The translations under genes and the position numbers were made by a program. Positions 43,424 through 52,890 of a stretch of DNA of 64,000 bases are shown piece after piece (the stretch's first letter is position 1; every line of letters starts with the position of its first letter). The DNA comes from Gillisella vitis (lineage in GTDB: Bacteria > Pseudomonadota > Alphaproteobacteria > Rhizobiales > Rhizobiaceae), in NCBI GenBank assembly GCA_009744235.1, contig WPHV01000010.1:62001-126000 (forward strand), read 5' to 3'. The notes under the pieces were generated by a model that did not search any database, was not told where the DNA came from, and was given only the letters and a program-made list of their open reading frames with translations.

Positions 43424-44791
43424 CTAATAAGCGATTTTTCCGTCTATCAGCGGTTTCTGCCCCGACGAAAATTCCTGCTTGAGCGATTGACGTGCATCGC
43501 TGCTGATCACCGCCATGGGAGCGGTGACGACGGTGCGGGCCGCGGAACCGGCCAGATTGGCTGTGCCGATTGCCACCAGGCCGACCCGATCGCCCAAGGT
43601 GGTTTGGCCGCCTTCCATGGATTGGCCAGCGATGTTCTTGCCCAGATTGCGGATGATCTCCGGACTGTCGGCAAAGGCCGTGTGGCCGAGCGGATCGTGG
43701 CTATCGACGCTGCTGGTGTCGATGGCGGTGATGCCGAGCGCTTTCAGGTCACCAGCCAGCGGCTGCAGGTCGGCCTGGCTCATGCCGCCGACCCGGTTGA
43801 CGCCGCCCGACAGCCATCGCGACACGGACAAGGCCTTGTCTTTGTTGGAGGTGAAGATGGTGAAATGCGGCCGTTTGGTCCCCATTTCGATCAACTGGCG
43901 ACGAAATACATCGACATCGATATCCGGCGAGGCCAGGATGACATTGTTGACCTTGCTTGGAACTGTTCCGGTGCGCATCGCCACGCCGCGCAACGCTTCC
44001 ATGGTCAACCAGGTGCCCATGGAATGGGAAATAATCGTCACATCGCCGACATTAGGATTCTTCGCGGCTTGCAGGATCAGGTCTTCCAGCGCCCGCCGGG
44101 AATAGGTGGTGCTTTCCTTGTCGTAGAGATAGTCGAACACACTGCCGCGCGACGGCCATGTGAACAGGATCGGGGATGCGTCCGTGCCGGAATCATGGAT
44201 GATCTGGGCAAAGCGGAAAACCGCATCCGAATACGTATTGTTAAAGCCATGCACGAAGATCACGGCCTGGCGTTTCTTGTTACGGGTCGCGTTGAACCAC
44301 CGCAGGGCCTCGGCTTCCGTCGGCACTTTATCGGCCTTCAGCACCGCGAAATCATGTTCCGGGTTGGGGGGCACACGGGAAGGCCACTGCACTTCGCCTA
44401 CCTTGCGGTTGCGCTCCGGAGGGATGGAAACGACCACATTGTTCACCGAGATCGCTGTGCCGCGATCACCGGAGTAAAGCAGGCCGGGATCGTCCGCCGG
44501 TTTGCGGGTGGTGAACACCAGCATGTTCACCTGGCTGGCGTCGCTGGCAACCGGCACAGGCTTCAGCACGCTTTCTGGCCTGCCCGCGCAACCACCCAGC
44601 ACGAGGACGATCACTAAGGGAATGACGGCATGTCCCGCAAAAGCAGGACTGGATCCTGCCAGTCCGCTTGCGGCCGACCCAGATGCCGCCAGCCTAGATG
44701 TGGAAGCAGAAGGCGTGAGGGCATATCCACGCTTCAAGAGAGAGCGGGCGTGTTCCCGCTTCCTGTTCTTGAGCCAGCCGAGGGTCGACAT
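43424..44791 (-). CDS. Lipoprotein alpha/beta hydrolase (DUF900 type)
   Basis: 455 residues from ATG 44791, 1 bp after the RND permease stop, so probably the operon's last gene. A lipobox (VLVLGGC) occurs only near residue 65, after a polar, Ser/Ala-rich stretch; a shorter start nearer the lipobox is possible. The DUF900 hydrolase core is AVIFVHGFNNTYSDAVFRFAQI, LFTWPSRGSVFDYLYDKEST, the nucleophile elbow VTIISHSMGTWL, ILASPDIDVDVFR and a late histidine in DSHDPLGHTAF. It probably sits in the periplasm on a membrane. The substrate is unknown. Confidence 0.83.
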   Translation of the reverse strand: MSTLGWLKNRKREHARSLLKRGYALTPSASTSRLAASGSAASGLAGSSPAFAGHAVIPLVIVLVLGGCAGRPESVLKPVPVASDASQVNMLVFTTRKPADDPGLLYSGDRGTAISVNNVVVSIPPERNRKVGEVQWPSRVPPNPEHDFAVLKADKVPTEAEALRWFNATRNKKRQAVIFVHGFNNTYSDAVFRFAQIIHDSGTDASPILFTWPSRGSVFDYLYDKESTTYSRRALEDLILQAAKNPNVGDVTIISHSMGTWLTMEALRGVAMRTGTVPSKVNNVILASPDIDVDVFRRQLIEMGTKRPHFTIFTSNKDKALSVSRWLSGGVNRVGGMSQADLQPLAGDLKALGITAIDTSSVDSHDPLGHTAFADSPEIIRNLGKNIAGQSMEGGQTTLGDRVGLVAIGTANLAGSAARTVVTAPMAVISSDARQSLKQEFSSGQKPLIDGKIAY

Positions 44792-44792
44792 C

Positions 44793-47700
44793 CTATTTCT
44801 CGGCTCCGATAGCATTGTTGTCGGGGGCTCCGTTGTTGTGATCATGGGTATCGGGGACGTGGCTGTCGTGCGCCTGGTTTTTCTCCGGCTTGATCCGGAA
44901 CCAGGTGATGTAGAGCGCGGGCAGGAACAGTAGGGTCAGCACCGTTCCGACGACGATGCCACCCATCATGGCAAAGGCCATCGGTCCCCAAAAGATCTGT
45001 CGCGAGATCGGGATCAGCGCCAGGGTTGCTGCGGCGGCGGTTAGCATGATCGGGCGCATCCGGTGTTCGGTGGCCTCGACCACGGCCGCAAAGGCCGCGA
45101 CGCCCGATTTTCGCAGGTCCTCGATCTGCACCACCAGGATGACAGAGTTTCGGATCAGGATGCCGATCAGCGCGAGCACGCCGAGCAGCGCCACAAAGCC
45201 AAGGGGTGCGTTGCTGGTGAGAAGCGCGATCACCACGCCGACCAGTGCCAGCGGGGCGACGGAAAACACCAGGAACAGCCGGTGGAAGCTCTGCAACTGG
45301 ATCATCAGCAGCGTTGCCATGATGAACAGCATCAGCGGTGCTACCTGGATGATCGGCCCCTGCGACTTGTTGCTCTCCTCGACCGCGCCGCCGATATTGA
45401 CGGCATAGCCTGCCGGAAGCGCCTTGGAGAATTCGGTGACTTTGCCGCTCAGCGCGTTGACGATGGTCGCGGGCTGGGTGGGGCCGTTGACGGCGGCCTC
45501 GATGGTGATCGTCGGCGTGCGGTCGCGCCGCCAGATGGTCGGCTGCTCCAGTTCGTAATGGAAGGTGGCGACGGATGACAGCGGGATCGACTGGCCGTTG
45601 CTGCTCGGCAATTGCAGATCGACCAGCGTTTCGACGGAACCGCGATCCTTCTTTTCGGCACGGCTGACGACATCGATCAGGTAGATGTCGTCACGAACCT
45701 TGGTGACGGTCGATCCCTCGACCACCCTGTTGAGGGTCTGGGCGATGTCTTCGGAGGTGACACCGAGCTGACGGGCCTTGTCCTGCAACACATCCACTTT
45801 CAGCACCCGGGCCGGTTCATACCAGTTGAAGGCGATATTGGTGAGCAGCGGATGGGTGCCGACAATGGCGGCCAGCTTGCCCGCATAATCGCGCACCTTC
45901 TGGATGTCGGGGCCGGACACACGGTATTGCACCGGCTTGCCGACCGGCGGTCCGATATCCAGCAGCTTTACATAGGCATCGGTGCCGGGGAATGTCTGGC
46001 TCAGATAGGCCTGGAACTGCTGGCGCAGCTTGTCGCGCACGTCCAGACCCTTGGTGACGACGACCATCTGACCGAAGGTAATATCATCCGGCTGCACGTC
46101 GAAAGACAGGATGAAGCGCGGCGCACCGCGGCCGACATAGGTCGACCAGTGGTCGATATCCGGGTTATTGGCCAATTGCTCCTGTTCGAACTTGGCCATC
46201 TGCCGGTTGGTTTCGTCGATGGAGCTGTTTTGCGGCAGGTTCCAGTCGACGATCAGTTCCGGGCGGTCGGAGCTGGGGAAGAATTGCTGCTGCACATGGG
46301 TCATGCCATAGAGCGACAGGGCGAAGGCGCCGATCGTCGCAACGATGGTCAGCCAGCGCCAGCGCAGGCAAAAGTGGAGCATGCTGGCAAACAGCCTGGC
46401 AAACCAGCCCTTGTGGTCGGCATGCTTCTTCATGGTTTTCGGCAGCATGGTGACGCCCAGAAGCGGCGTGAACAGCACAGCCACCACCCAGGACACCACC
46501 AGCGACACGGCGATGACGACGAACAGCGAGAAGGTGAATTCGCCTGCATTGCTGTTGTTCAACCCAACGGGAATGAAGCTGGCGACGGTGACGAGCGTTC
46601 CCGTCAGCATCGGGAAGGCGGTCGAGGTATAGACATGGGTGGCGGCCTTGCGCAGGCTATCGCCCACTTCCAGCCGCGCCACCATCATTTCCACGGCAAT
46701 CATCGCATCATCCACCAGAAGCCCGAGCGCGATGATCAAGGCGCCGAGCGAGATGCGTTGCAACGATATGCCAGCATATTGCATGAACAGGAAGGTGATC
46801 GCCAATACTAGCGGGATCGAGATCGCAACCACCAGTCCGGCGCGCAGGCCAAGGCTGATGAAGCTGATGGCCAGCACGATGACGATTGCCTCGAACAGCG
46901 CATGGGTGAAGCTGGAAACCGCTTCCTCTACCACCGCCGGCTGATCGGCGACCCGATCGACGGAAACGCCGACCGGCAGGTCCTGGATGACGTCGGCCAT
47001 GGTCTTGTCCAGCGCCTTGCCGAAATTCACCAGATTGGCACCGGCCTTCATGCCGATGGCAAGACCGATCGCGGGCTTGCCATTGACCCGGAACATGCTG
47101 GTCGGTGGATCGGCATAGCCCCGGCTGATGGTGGCGACATCGGTCAGCGGAAAGAACCGGTCGTTGACCTTGAGATTGATCGACCGCAGGCTGTCTTCCG
47201 AAATAAAGCGCCCGCCGACCCGAAGCGCAATCCGCTCCGGCCCGGCATCAATGAAGCCTGACTGGGTAACTGCATTCTGGGCCTGAAGCGTGGCGATGAT
47301 CGCCGATTGGTCGATGCCGAGGGCGGCAATCTTGCGGGTGGAAAATTCGAGATAGATCGCCTCGTCCTGGGTGCCGACAATGTCCACCTTGCCAATATTG
47401 GGGACAGTCAGCAGCTTGGTGCGCGCGCTCTCGACCAGATCGCGCAATTGCCGATGGGTCAGGCCATCGCTGGTGAAGGCGTAGATATTGCCGTAAACGT
47501 CGCCGAAACGGTCGTTATAGAACGGTCCGACGACGCCGGAGGGAAAGTCCCCCTGGACGTCCTGGACCATGTTGCGCACGCGAAGCCAGGTAGCGGGCAC
47601 GTCGCGGGCCTTGGTCGTATCCAGCAGGTTGACGAAGACGATGGTCTGGCCAGCCGTGGTGATCGACTTGGTATAGTCGAGCGACTCCAGTTCCTGGAGC

Positions 47701-47918
47701 TTCTTCTCGATCCGGTCGGTGATCTGCTGGGTGACCTCCTGGGCAGAGGCACCGGGCCATTGTGCCTGGATCACCATGGTCTTGATGGTGAAGGACGGGT
47801 CTTCCTCACGCCCAAGGCCGATATAAGCGAGCACGCCGGCCAGCGAAAACACAATCATGAAGTACCAGACGAGGGAGCGATGTTCGAGCGCCCAGTCCGA
47901 CAGGTTAAATTTCTTCAC
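44793..47918 (-). CDS. RND efflux permease
   Basis: A 1041-residue AcrB/MexB-superfamily pump. The N-terminus (FNLSDWALEHRSLVWYFMIVFSLAGVLAYIGLGREEDPSF) and helix 4 (LIIALGLLVDDAMIAVEMM, with the paired aspartates that relay protons) are diagnostic. The C-terminal half has LGVLALIGILIRNSVILVVQI and AAATLALIPIS. The sequence REEDPSFTIKTMVIQAQWPGASAQEV is typical of the MdtABC-like/cation-independent HAE group rather than of heavy-metal pumps. It overlaps the adaptor gene by 4 bp. It exports toxic organic compounds by proton antiport. Confidence 0.93.
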   Translation of the reverse strand: MKKFNLSDWALEHRSLVWYFMIVFSLAGVLAYIGLGREEDPSFTIKTMVIQAQWPGASAQEVTQQITDRIEKKLQELESLDYTKSITTAGQTIVFVNLLDTTKARDVPATWLRVRNMVQDVQGDFPSGVVGPFYNDRFGDVYGNIYAFTSDGLTHRQLRDLVESARTKLLTVPNIGKVDIVGTQDEAIYLEFSTRKIAALGIDQSAIIATLQAQNAVTQSGFIDAGPERIALRVGGRFISEDSLRSINLKVNDRFFPLTDVATISRGYADPPTSMFRVNGKPAIGLAIGMKAGANLVNFGKALDKTMADVIQDLPVGVSVDRVADQPAVVEEAVSSFTHALFEAIVIVLAISFISLGLRAGLVVAISIPLVLAITFLFMQYAGISLQRISLGALIIALGLLVDDAMIAVEMMVARLEVGDSLRKAATHVYTSTAFPMLTGTLVTVASFIPVGLNNSNAGEFTFSLFVVIAVSLVVSWVVAVLFTPLLGVTMLPKTMKKHADHKGWFARLFASMLHFCLRWRWLTIVATIGAFALSLYGMTHVQQQFFPSSDRPELIVDWNLPQNSSIDETNRQMAKFEQEQLANNPDIDHWSTYVGRGAPRFILSFDVQPDDITFGQMVVVTKGLDVRDKLRQQFQAYLSQTFPGTDAYVKLLDIGPPVGKPVQYRVSGPDIQKVRDYAGKLAAIVGTHPLLTNIAFNWYEPARVLKVDVLQDKARQLGVTSEDIAQTLNRVVEGSTVTKVRDDIYLIDVVSRAEKKDRGSVETLVDLQLPSSNGQSIPLSSVATFHYELEQPTIWRRDRTPTITIEAAVNGPTQPATIVNALSGKVTEFSKALPAGYAVNIGGAVEESNKSQGPIIQVAPLMLFIMATLLMIQLQSFHRLFLVFSVAPLALVGVVIALLTSNAPLGFVALLGVLALIGILIRNSVILVVQIEDLRKSGVAAFAAVVEATEHRMRPIMLTAAAATLALIPISRQIFWGPMAFAMMGGIVVGTVLTLLFLPALYITWFRIKPEKNQAHDSHVPDTHDHNNGAPDNNAIGAEK

Positions 47919-49009
47919 GGGCGCGGCTCCTCATCGGTCTTGATCTTTTGTCCCTCGGCAAGCTGGTTGGCGCCAGCGACGGCAACCTGCTCGCCCTCCT
48001 TCAATCCGGACAGGACCTTTACGCGGGTGCCGTCGATAGTGGCGTCGTCCAGAACGACCTTGCGCAGGGCGACCGAGGCATTGGCCCGGTCGATCACCCA
48101 GACGCCAGTCGCGCCGTCTTTCCTGAGGATGGCGGTCAACGGCAGCAGGATGACGCCGTCTTCTTCATCACGGCTTGCGGTCGCGGTTACAACGGCGCCG
48201 AGTCGAAAGACCTCGGGGGCATCGTTGATGGCAATCTTCAGCCGGTGGGTGCGGGTTTCCGCATCGGCTTCCGGGCCGATCTCGCGCAGCGTGCCGATGG
48301 CCTGTTTGGTGGGGTCGAGCTGTAGCGCTACGCTGAACTTCGTGCCTTCCTTCAGCGCGCCGATCCGTCCTTCCGGGACATCGACGATCACGTCGCGCTG
48401 GTCGAGCCGTGCGACTTTCATCACCGTCTGCCCGGCGGTCACCGTCTGCCCGACTTCGACCGATACCGAGGTGACGACGCCGTCGAATTCCGCCTGTAGC
48501 CGCGCATACCCCAATTGCTCGCGGGCCTTGTCCAGCTTGGCCTTGGCCTGGTTGAGACTTCCCTCGGCCGATTTCAGGCCCTGTTCGGCCACTTCGAAAT
48601 CGGCGACGCTGCCGGCATTGATGGTGGCGAGCGTGCGGCGGCGCTTTTCGGTGATCTGCGCATTCTCATAGGCCGCCTGGGCATTGCGCAGGTCGGCCTC
48701 GGCGCTGTTGACGGCAAATTGCAGCGCCAGCGGATCGATTTCGGCAACCACGTCACCCTTGTGAACGAGATCTCCGACTTCGGCCTTGCGCAGGATCACC
48801 CGGCCAAGCGTGCGAAAGGCGAGGTCGGTCTCGACCCGCGCCTGGACGACACCCGCAAAGCTGACCCCCGACAGGCGCTCGGCCTTGATGGTTATCGAGC
48901 GGACAGGACGTGGCCCGGCGGCCTGCTGGTCGTCCTTCTCGCTGCAACCGGCGGAAAGCGCCAGGGCAAGCAGAAAGGGAAGGGTGATGATGGGACGGTA
49001 GAGGCGCAT
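47915..49009 (-). CDS. RND efflux adaptor 2 (lipoprotein)
   Basis: 364 residues. The signal peptide ends at a lipobox (LALALSAGC). Lipoyl halves occur at VETDLAFRTLGRVILRKAEVGDLVHKGDVVAEID and YARLQAEFDGVVTSVSVEVGQTVTAGQTVMKVA. A coiled-coil hairpin (~95-160) and a C-terminal barrel (DGVILLPLTAILRKDGATGVWVID) complete the adaptor. It overlaps the permease gene by 4 bp and follows the other adaptor by 1 bp. Confidence 0.92.
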   Translation of the reverse strand: MRLYRPIITLPFLLALALSAGCSEKDDQQAAGPRPVRSITIKAERLSGVSFAGVVQARVETDLAFRTLGRVILRKAEVGDLVHKGDVVAEIDPLALQFAVNSAEADLRNAQAAYENAQITEKRRRTLATINAGSVADFEVAEQGLKSAEGSLNQAKAKLDKAREQLGYARLQAEFDGVVTSVSVEVGQTVTAGQTVMKVARLDQRDVIVDVPEGRIGALKEGTKFSVALQLDPTKQAIGTLREIGPEADAETRTHRLKIAINDAPEVFRLGAVVTATASRDEEDGVILLPLTAILRKDGATGVWVIDRANASVALRKVVLDDATIDGTRVKVLSGLKEGEQVAVAGANQLAEGQKIKTDEEPRP

Positions 49010-49010
49010 G

Positions 49011-50084
49011 TCACTTTTCCTTAAAGGCCACGACCTGGCCGTCCGTCAGAAACTTGCCGCCGTCGGTGACGATGATGTCCCCGGGCGCGACACCGGATGC
49101 CACCACGAAATCGCCGACGCGGTAGCGGGCAATGTCGATCTTGCGCAGCCTGACAGAGCTGTCGGCGGCATTGACCGCCCAGACGGCGGGCTGGCCATTG
49201 GCCGAGGCCATGGCGCTCCAGGGGAGCACGATGCCCTGCTGCGGCTGGGCGCGGAACCGTCCGACGACAGTCGTGCCGAGCGACCATTGCGTATCGGCGG
49301 GCAGGGCGACCTTGATGCGGATGGTGCCAGCGCTGGTGTCAATGGCCGGAGAGACTTCGCGGATCTTGCCGTCCTGGGGATTGGCGCGGCCGCCGATCGG
49401 CGAAACCTCGACGGTATCGGACGGCGCACCTTCCAGGAAAAACGCTTCGAACATGTCGAATACGGCATCGCGCGGTCCGTCATGGGCAAGCGTCAGGGCC
49501 GCCTGCGCCGCCGAAACCACCTGTCCCACCTCGATGCTGCGCGAGGTAATGATGCCGTCGGCATCGGCCTTCAACTCCGTATAGGTCATCGCATCCTGGG
49601 CGGTGGCCAGATTGGCCTGCGCGGTTTGCAGCGAGCCTTGAGCCGTGGCGAGATCCTCGCGGGCCTGGTCGAAGGTGGATTGGGCAATGGTGTTGGTCTG
49701 GATCAGTACCTTGTAGCGGTCGAAGGCCAATTTCTTCTGGCGCATCGTCGCCTGGGCCGATTCCAGCCCGGCCTGGGCAACGGCGATATCCGCCTTCTGC
49801 TCGGTATTGTCGAGCAGGGCCAGGACGTCGCCCGCCTTGACCCGGTCGCCGACATCGACATGCCGCTCGATCACCCGGCCTGCGGTACGGAAGGACAGGT
49901 CGGACTGCACCCGCGCCTTCACCGATCCGGAGATTTCCACCGAGGGCTGATATTGCGCGGTTTGGGCCTTGGTCACCGTGACGCTGCGCGGTGAAGACTG
50001 GCTCTCGGTCTTTTCATTGCAGCCTGCCAGACACACGGCGAGCAGGACGCAAGCCAGTCCGGATAATGTCGTTTGTAACCGCAC
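49011..50084 (-). CDS. RND efflux adaptor 1 (lipoprotein)
   Basis: 357 residues from GTG 50084, with GGGGA upstream. The signal ends at a lipobox (LLAVCLAGC). Lipoyl halves are VQSDLSFRTAGRVIERHVDVGDRVKAGDVLALLD and YTELKADADGIITSRSIEVGQVVSAAQ. It is a paralogue of the adaptor just downstream; the shared VG(D)RVKAGDV and SDLSFRTxGRV segments are clear. The operon thus encodes two adaptors for one permease, as in several rhizobial pumps, where they may form mixed assemblies. Confidence 0.92.
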   Translation of the reverse strand: MRLQTTLSGLACVLLAVCLAGCNEKTESQSSPRSVTVTKAQTAQYQPSVEISGSVKARVQSDLSFRTAGRVIERHVDVGDRVKAGDVLALLDNTEQKADIAVAQAGLESAQATMRQKKLAFDRYKVLIQTNTIAQSTFDQAREDLATAQGSLQTAQANLATAQDAMTYTELKADADGIITSRSIEVGQVVSAAQAALTLAHDGPRDAVFDMFEAFFLEGAPSDTVEVSPIGGRANPQDGKIREVSPAIDTSAGTIRIKVALPADTQWSLGTTVVGRFRAQPQQGIVLPWSAMASANGQPAVWAVNAADSSVRLRKIDIARYRVGDFVVASGVAPGDIIVTDGGKFLTDGQVVAFKEK

Positions 50085-50133
50085 TGTGAGGTCCCCACCA
50101 TTGCATTCACGGGTCGTTGCGAGTAGATATCAA

Positions 50134-50151
50134 TGACTGTATGGTTAGTCA
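50134..50151. promoter_or_regulatory. Candidate promoter/operator of the RND operon
   Basis: TGACT (50134-50138) and AGTCA (50147-50151) form a dyad with an 8-bp spacer. On the minus strand it includes TTGACT as a -35, with TATCTA 17 bp later as a weak -10. A TetR protein bound here would block the promoter. Confidence 0.5.
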
Positions 50152-50263
50152 ATATAATTGCCGGTATGTCAGTTGCTGGTATAGGAATTGAAAGCGTAAT
50201 GCCTGATGCTTTCGCTCCGGCGCCTCACGCAAGACCGCTCGCTCAAACCTCAAGGAAATGGTC

Positions 50264-50899
50264 ATGGCAAAGCGATTGAAAACGATCAGCCGGGCCGAGC
50301 AGAAAGCGAGGCGCCCGCAGGAAATATTAGAAGCCGCGTTTGAAGAGTTTCTGGACAAAGGGTTTGCTGCAGCGCGTGTGGAAGATGTAGCTCTGCGGCT
50401 CGGCATTACAAAGGGCACAGTTTATCTTTATTTTCCGTCAAAGGAGGTCTTGTTCGAGGAGACCATCCGGCAGATGTCGCTGCCGTTGTCCCAATTGCGT
50501 GCTTCTGCTGAAATATTGGAGGGCAGCCATGCCGAACGATTGAAGCAAATGATCGGCATGGCCTATGAGATGATCGCCGGCGATTGCAAGTGTAGCGAAC
50601 TCCTGCGTTTGACGGTGAGCGAGGGAACCCGCTTTCCCCATATTGTAGACAGGCATTACGACGAATTCGTTGCGCCCCTCTTGAAAACGGTCTGCACGCT
50701 AGTGGAGGGGGGCGTCGCTGCCGGCGAATTTTTGCCTGGCCCTGCCGCTTCGGCTCCCGATGTTCTGATTGGACCGATCATCCACTTCAATCTCTGGTCA
50801 ATCCTGTTTGCGCAACGCAGGCCGCTTGAGCAAAAGGCGTACATGGAGGCTCATGTCGATATGGTGATGCGGACCCTGATGCGCGGCAAGGGCGAATAA
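50264..50899 (+). CDS. TetR-family regulator, divergent from the RND operon
   Basis: 211 residues. AAGGAA lies 6 bp before ATG 50264, so I use it rather than ATG 50258. The HTH is ARRPQEILEAAFEEFLDKGFAAARVEDVALRLGITKGTVYLYFPSKEVLFEETIR. The ligand domain includes LRLTVSEGTRFPHIVDRHYDEFV, of the AcrR-like C-terminal type (TetR_C_33-like). It diverges from the two-adaptor RND operon and is its likely repressor; the DUF1491 gene follows on the same strand. Confidence 0.9.
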   Translation: MAKRLKTISRAEQKARRPQEILEAAFEEFLDKGFAAARVEDVALRLGITKGTVYLYFPSKEVLFEETIRQMSLPLSQLRASAEILEGSHAERLKQMIGMAYEMIAGDCKCSELLRLTVSEGTRFPHIVDRHYDEFVAPLLKTVCTLVEGGVAAGEFLPGPAASAPDVLIGPIIHFNLWSILFAQRRPLEQKAYMEAHVDMVMRTLMRGKGE

Positions 50900-50957
50900 T
50901 CCCGACTGCCTCGATGAATGCCTTTCTTTCCGTCAATCCTGTCTATAGACAGGCGGG

Positions 50958-51314
50958 ATGCGCCTTCGCTCCGATATTTTCGTCGCCGCCATCCTACGCC
51001 GCGTGTTTTCCGCTGGCGGCTTTGCTGCTGTGGAGCGTAAGGGCATGGACCAAGCCGGCGCCATCTTCCTGCGCCAGCGGTTTCGTGATGGCCTGGAAAG
51101 TCTTTACGCTCCCGCCCCCCAAAGCCTGATTGAAGCCGACGATGCCGAAATGTCAGGCGACCGCCGATTCGAGCGCCGCCTGGACAAGGTCGATGCCTGC
51201 GAGGTCGCGGCTTTGATGGAGCGCGAATACCGTTTCGATCCGGATCTGTGGCTGGTGGAAATCGAGATCGACCAGTTGGACGGTCTTTTGTCGCTGGTTG
51301 GCGAGGGAAGCTGA
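50958..51314 (+). CDS. DUF1491 protein
   Basis: A 118-residue cytoplasmic protein with the family pattern MRLRSDIFVAAILRRVFSAGGFAAVERKGMDQAGAIFLRQRF ... YAPAPQ and RFDPDLWLVEIEID near the end. DUF1491 is confined to alphaproteobacteria and has no known function. The gene lies 58 bp after the TetR gene on the same strand. Confidence 0.85.
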   Translation: MRLRSDIFVAAILRRVFSAGGFAAVERKGMDQAGAIFLRQRFRDGLESLYAPAPQSLIEADDAEMSGDRRFERRLDKVDACEVAALMEREYRFDPDLWLVEIEIDQLDGLLSLVGEGS

Positions 51315-51392
51315 AGGGCAGTCACGCTTACTGCCGCCGAAATGGCCGCACTCCGACAAGACAGTGTCTTTAATCGCTGTCGTTTGTCTTTT

Positions 51393-51420
51393 CAGGAAAA
51401 TCGGTTTCCACTTATCCACG
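51393..51420. repeat. Dispersed intergenic motif, copy 5
   Basis: AGGAAAATCGGTTTCCACTT with ATCCACG after it, between convergent DUF1491 and DUF2336 genes. A diverged member of the motif at 1163. Confidence 0.5.
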
Positions 51421-51429
51421 GATAAAGTT

Positions 51430-52464
51430 TCAACGGGAAGCCGACACCGCCGCTGGCTGGATGTCGCTCTGACCGCTCTGATAGGTATAGCGGTCGGCCC
51501 TGAGCCAGGCATCGATGCGCTTTTCGCAGTCCCTGCCGTCGAGGGCGGCGATCAGTCTGGCGACGCGCGGTTCGCCCTGCTGCAATTGGCTGAGATGCGG
51601 ATAGAGGCGGGTCAGTATGAAAATCATGTCGGGAATGGCCATGGCAAGGCCGGTCAGCGTCGTGGCCAGCTGCTGGCCGGAGGTATCGAGCAGGATACGC
51701 TCGGCCAGCCATCGACTTGAAGACAGGGCATCGGCCAAGGCCGTGGCAAAACTGCCTGGTGCGTTTTCACGGGCAAAACGCACCAGCAGGGCAGCCTGCA
51801 CGGAGCTGAGATTGCGCCGACCCAGGCGATCACGATCCTGGCGATGAAGGTGACGATCCAGCGCCTTCAAGGTCTGGCGCAAGGCTTCCTCGCGTTGTGC
51901 CCTTGTCAGATCTTGTTTCTGTTTCTCTACACGGAGTTGATCTGGTTCCTGCGTTACCCCCTGATTTTCCACGGCATCCTCAGGGTCTATAGCGGGCACG
52001 TTTTCGGGCTCGGCAGCGGCATCCGACCTCAGGCGAATGGGGCGGGGCGGTGCTTCCATCATGTCCTGGACAATATCCTCGTTGTCCACGTGCTGGGCAT
52101 GCTCGGGCAATGGGTCGATGAAGCGCAGGCCTGCCAGTGCATCGATGACGGCGGGCGACAAAGCCTCGCGGCGCACGATGGTGCGGGCGTGGTGTATGCC
52201 CTGGGTGCGGGCGATGGTGATGAGTAGTTCATCCGACAGACAGGGCGAGGCGATCAGGAATGGCGCGGCAATGGCGAGCGGCTGGCTGGCGATGAAAAAT
52301 GCGACGGCTTCCGGCACATTGGGCGATTGGGACAGCGCCGCCACGGCATCGCGCCGGGCCTCTTCGGAGGAGTATTGAAACAGGGGCTGGAACAGCAGGG
52401 CAAACTGCCGGAGATCGGCCTTGCGGGGATGTTCGAGGCTTTCGAAACTGGAAACGGTGGCCAT
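51430..52464 (-). CDS. DUF2336 protein
   Basis: 344 residues from ATG 52464; the frame opens earlier at a GTG (52527) without a better ribosome site. An all-helical HEAT-like N-terminal half holds the DUF2336 pattern: FALLFQPLFQYSSEEARRDAVAALSQSPNVPEAVAFFIASQPLAIAAPFLIASPCLSDELLITIARTQGIHHARTIVRRE. A charged linker (residues ~160-200) leads to a second helical part. In Caulobacter and rhizobia the family is uncharacterised. There is no signal peptide or membrane segment. Confidence 0.85.
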   Translation of the reverse strand: MATVSSFESLEHPRKADLRQFALLFQPLFQYSSEEARRDAVAALSQSPNVPEAVAFFIASQPLAIAAPFLIASPCLSDELLITIARTQGIHHARTIVRREALSPAVIDALAGLRFIDPLPEHAQHVDNEDIVQDMMEAPPRPIRLRSDAAAEPENVPAIDPEDAVENQGVTQEPDQLRVEKQKQDLTRAQREEALRQTLKALDRHLHRQDRDRLGRRNLSSVQAALLVRFARENAPGSFATALADALSSSRWLAERILLDTSGQQLATTLTGLAMAIPDMIFILTRLYPHLSQLQQGEPRVARLIAALDGRDCEKRIDAWLRADRYTYQSGQSDIQPAAVSASR

Positions 52465-52890
52465 TAAAACCACGTCCTTCTTGCGGCCGATCCTCGGATT
52501 TTCCAACGCCCGAAATTGATGATCCACGACATTACCCGTCCCAACGCAATACCAATTCGGTCAAAATAGACGGTAATCGTTAGCAAGCTGTTAACCATCG
52601 ACAGTGTTTAATAAGGAAACTTTGATAAAGCAGCATATCCTTGCGTGAGCGTTGCAGTGTCATCGCTTTTACTCGGAAATGTCAGCAAGGGTTCCCGGCA
52701 AAACGGGAACCTATTCAGTATAAAAGCAACTTTTCATGAGGATGGCTGTTTACCCCTCATGTCTGGAGAAAAGCGCAGAATGCCTGTCTTTGCTGCCCAA
52801 AACGGCAAGGCTGGATGTGCTGGCCCCTTTGCCGGGGCAGGATGAAATCGATCTCTTCATCCGTCTCATCTACCCCAAATGGAGACGAGC
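52465..52890. other. 426-bp spacer with small hairpins
   Basis: Between divergent genes. GGTTCCCG (52690-52697) pairs with CGGGAACC (52704-52711), loop GCAAAA, without a T-run. More short GC-rich dyads follow at about 52790-52845. The stretch could be a long leader of the small gene at 52891 or an RNA gene; I cannot tell. Confidence 0.35.

Noticed and set aside
45612..46811. 399-residue plus-strand frame
   Set aside because: Antisense of the RND permease; His/Gly/Asp-rich shadow composition.
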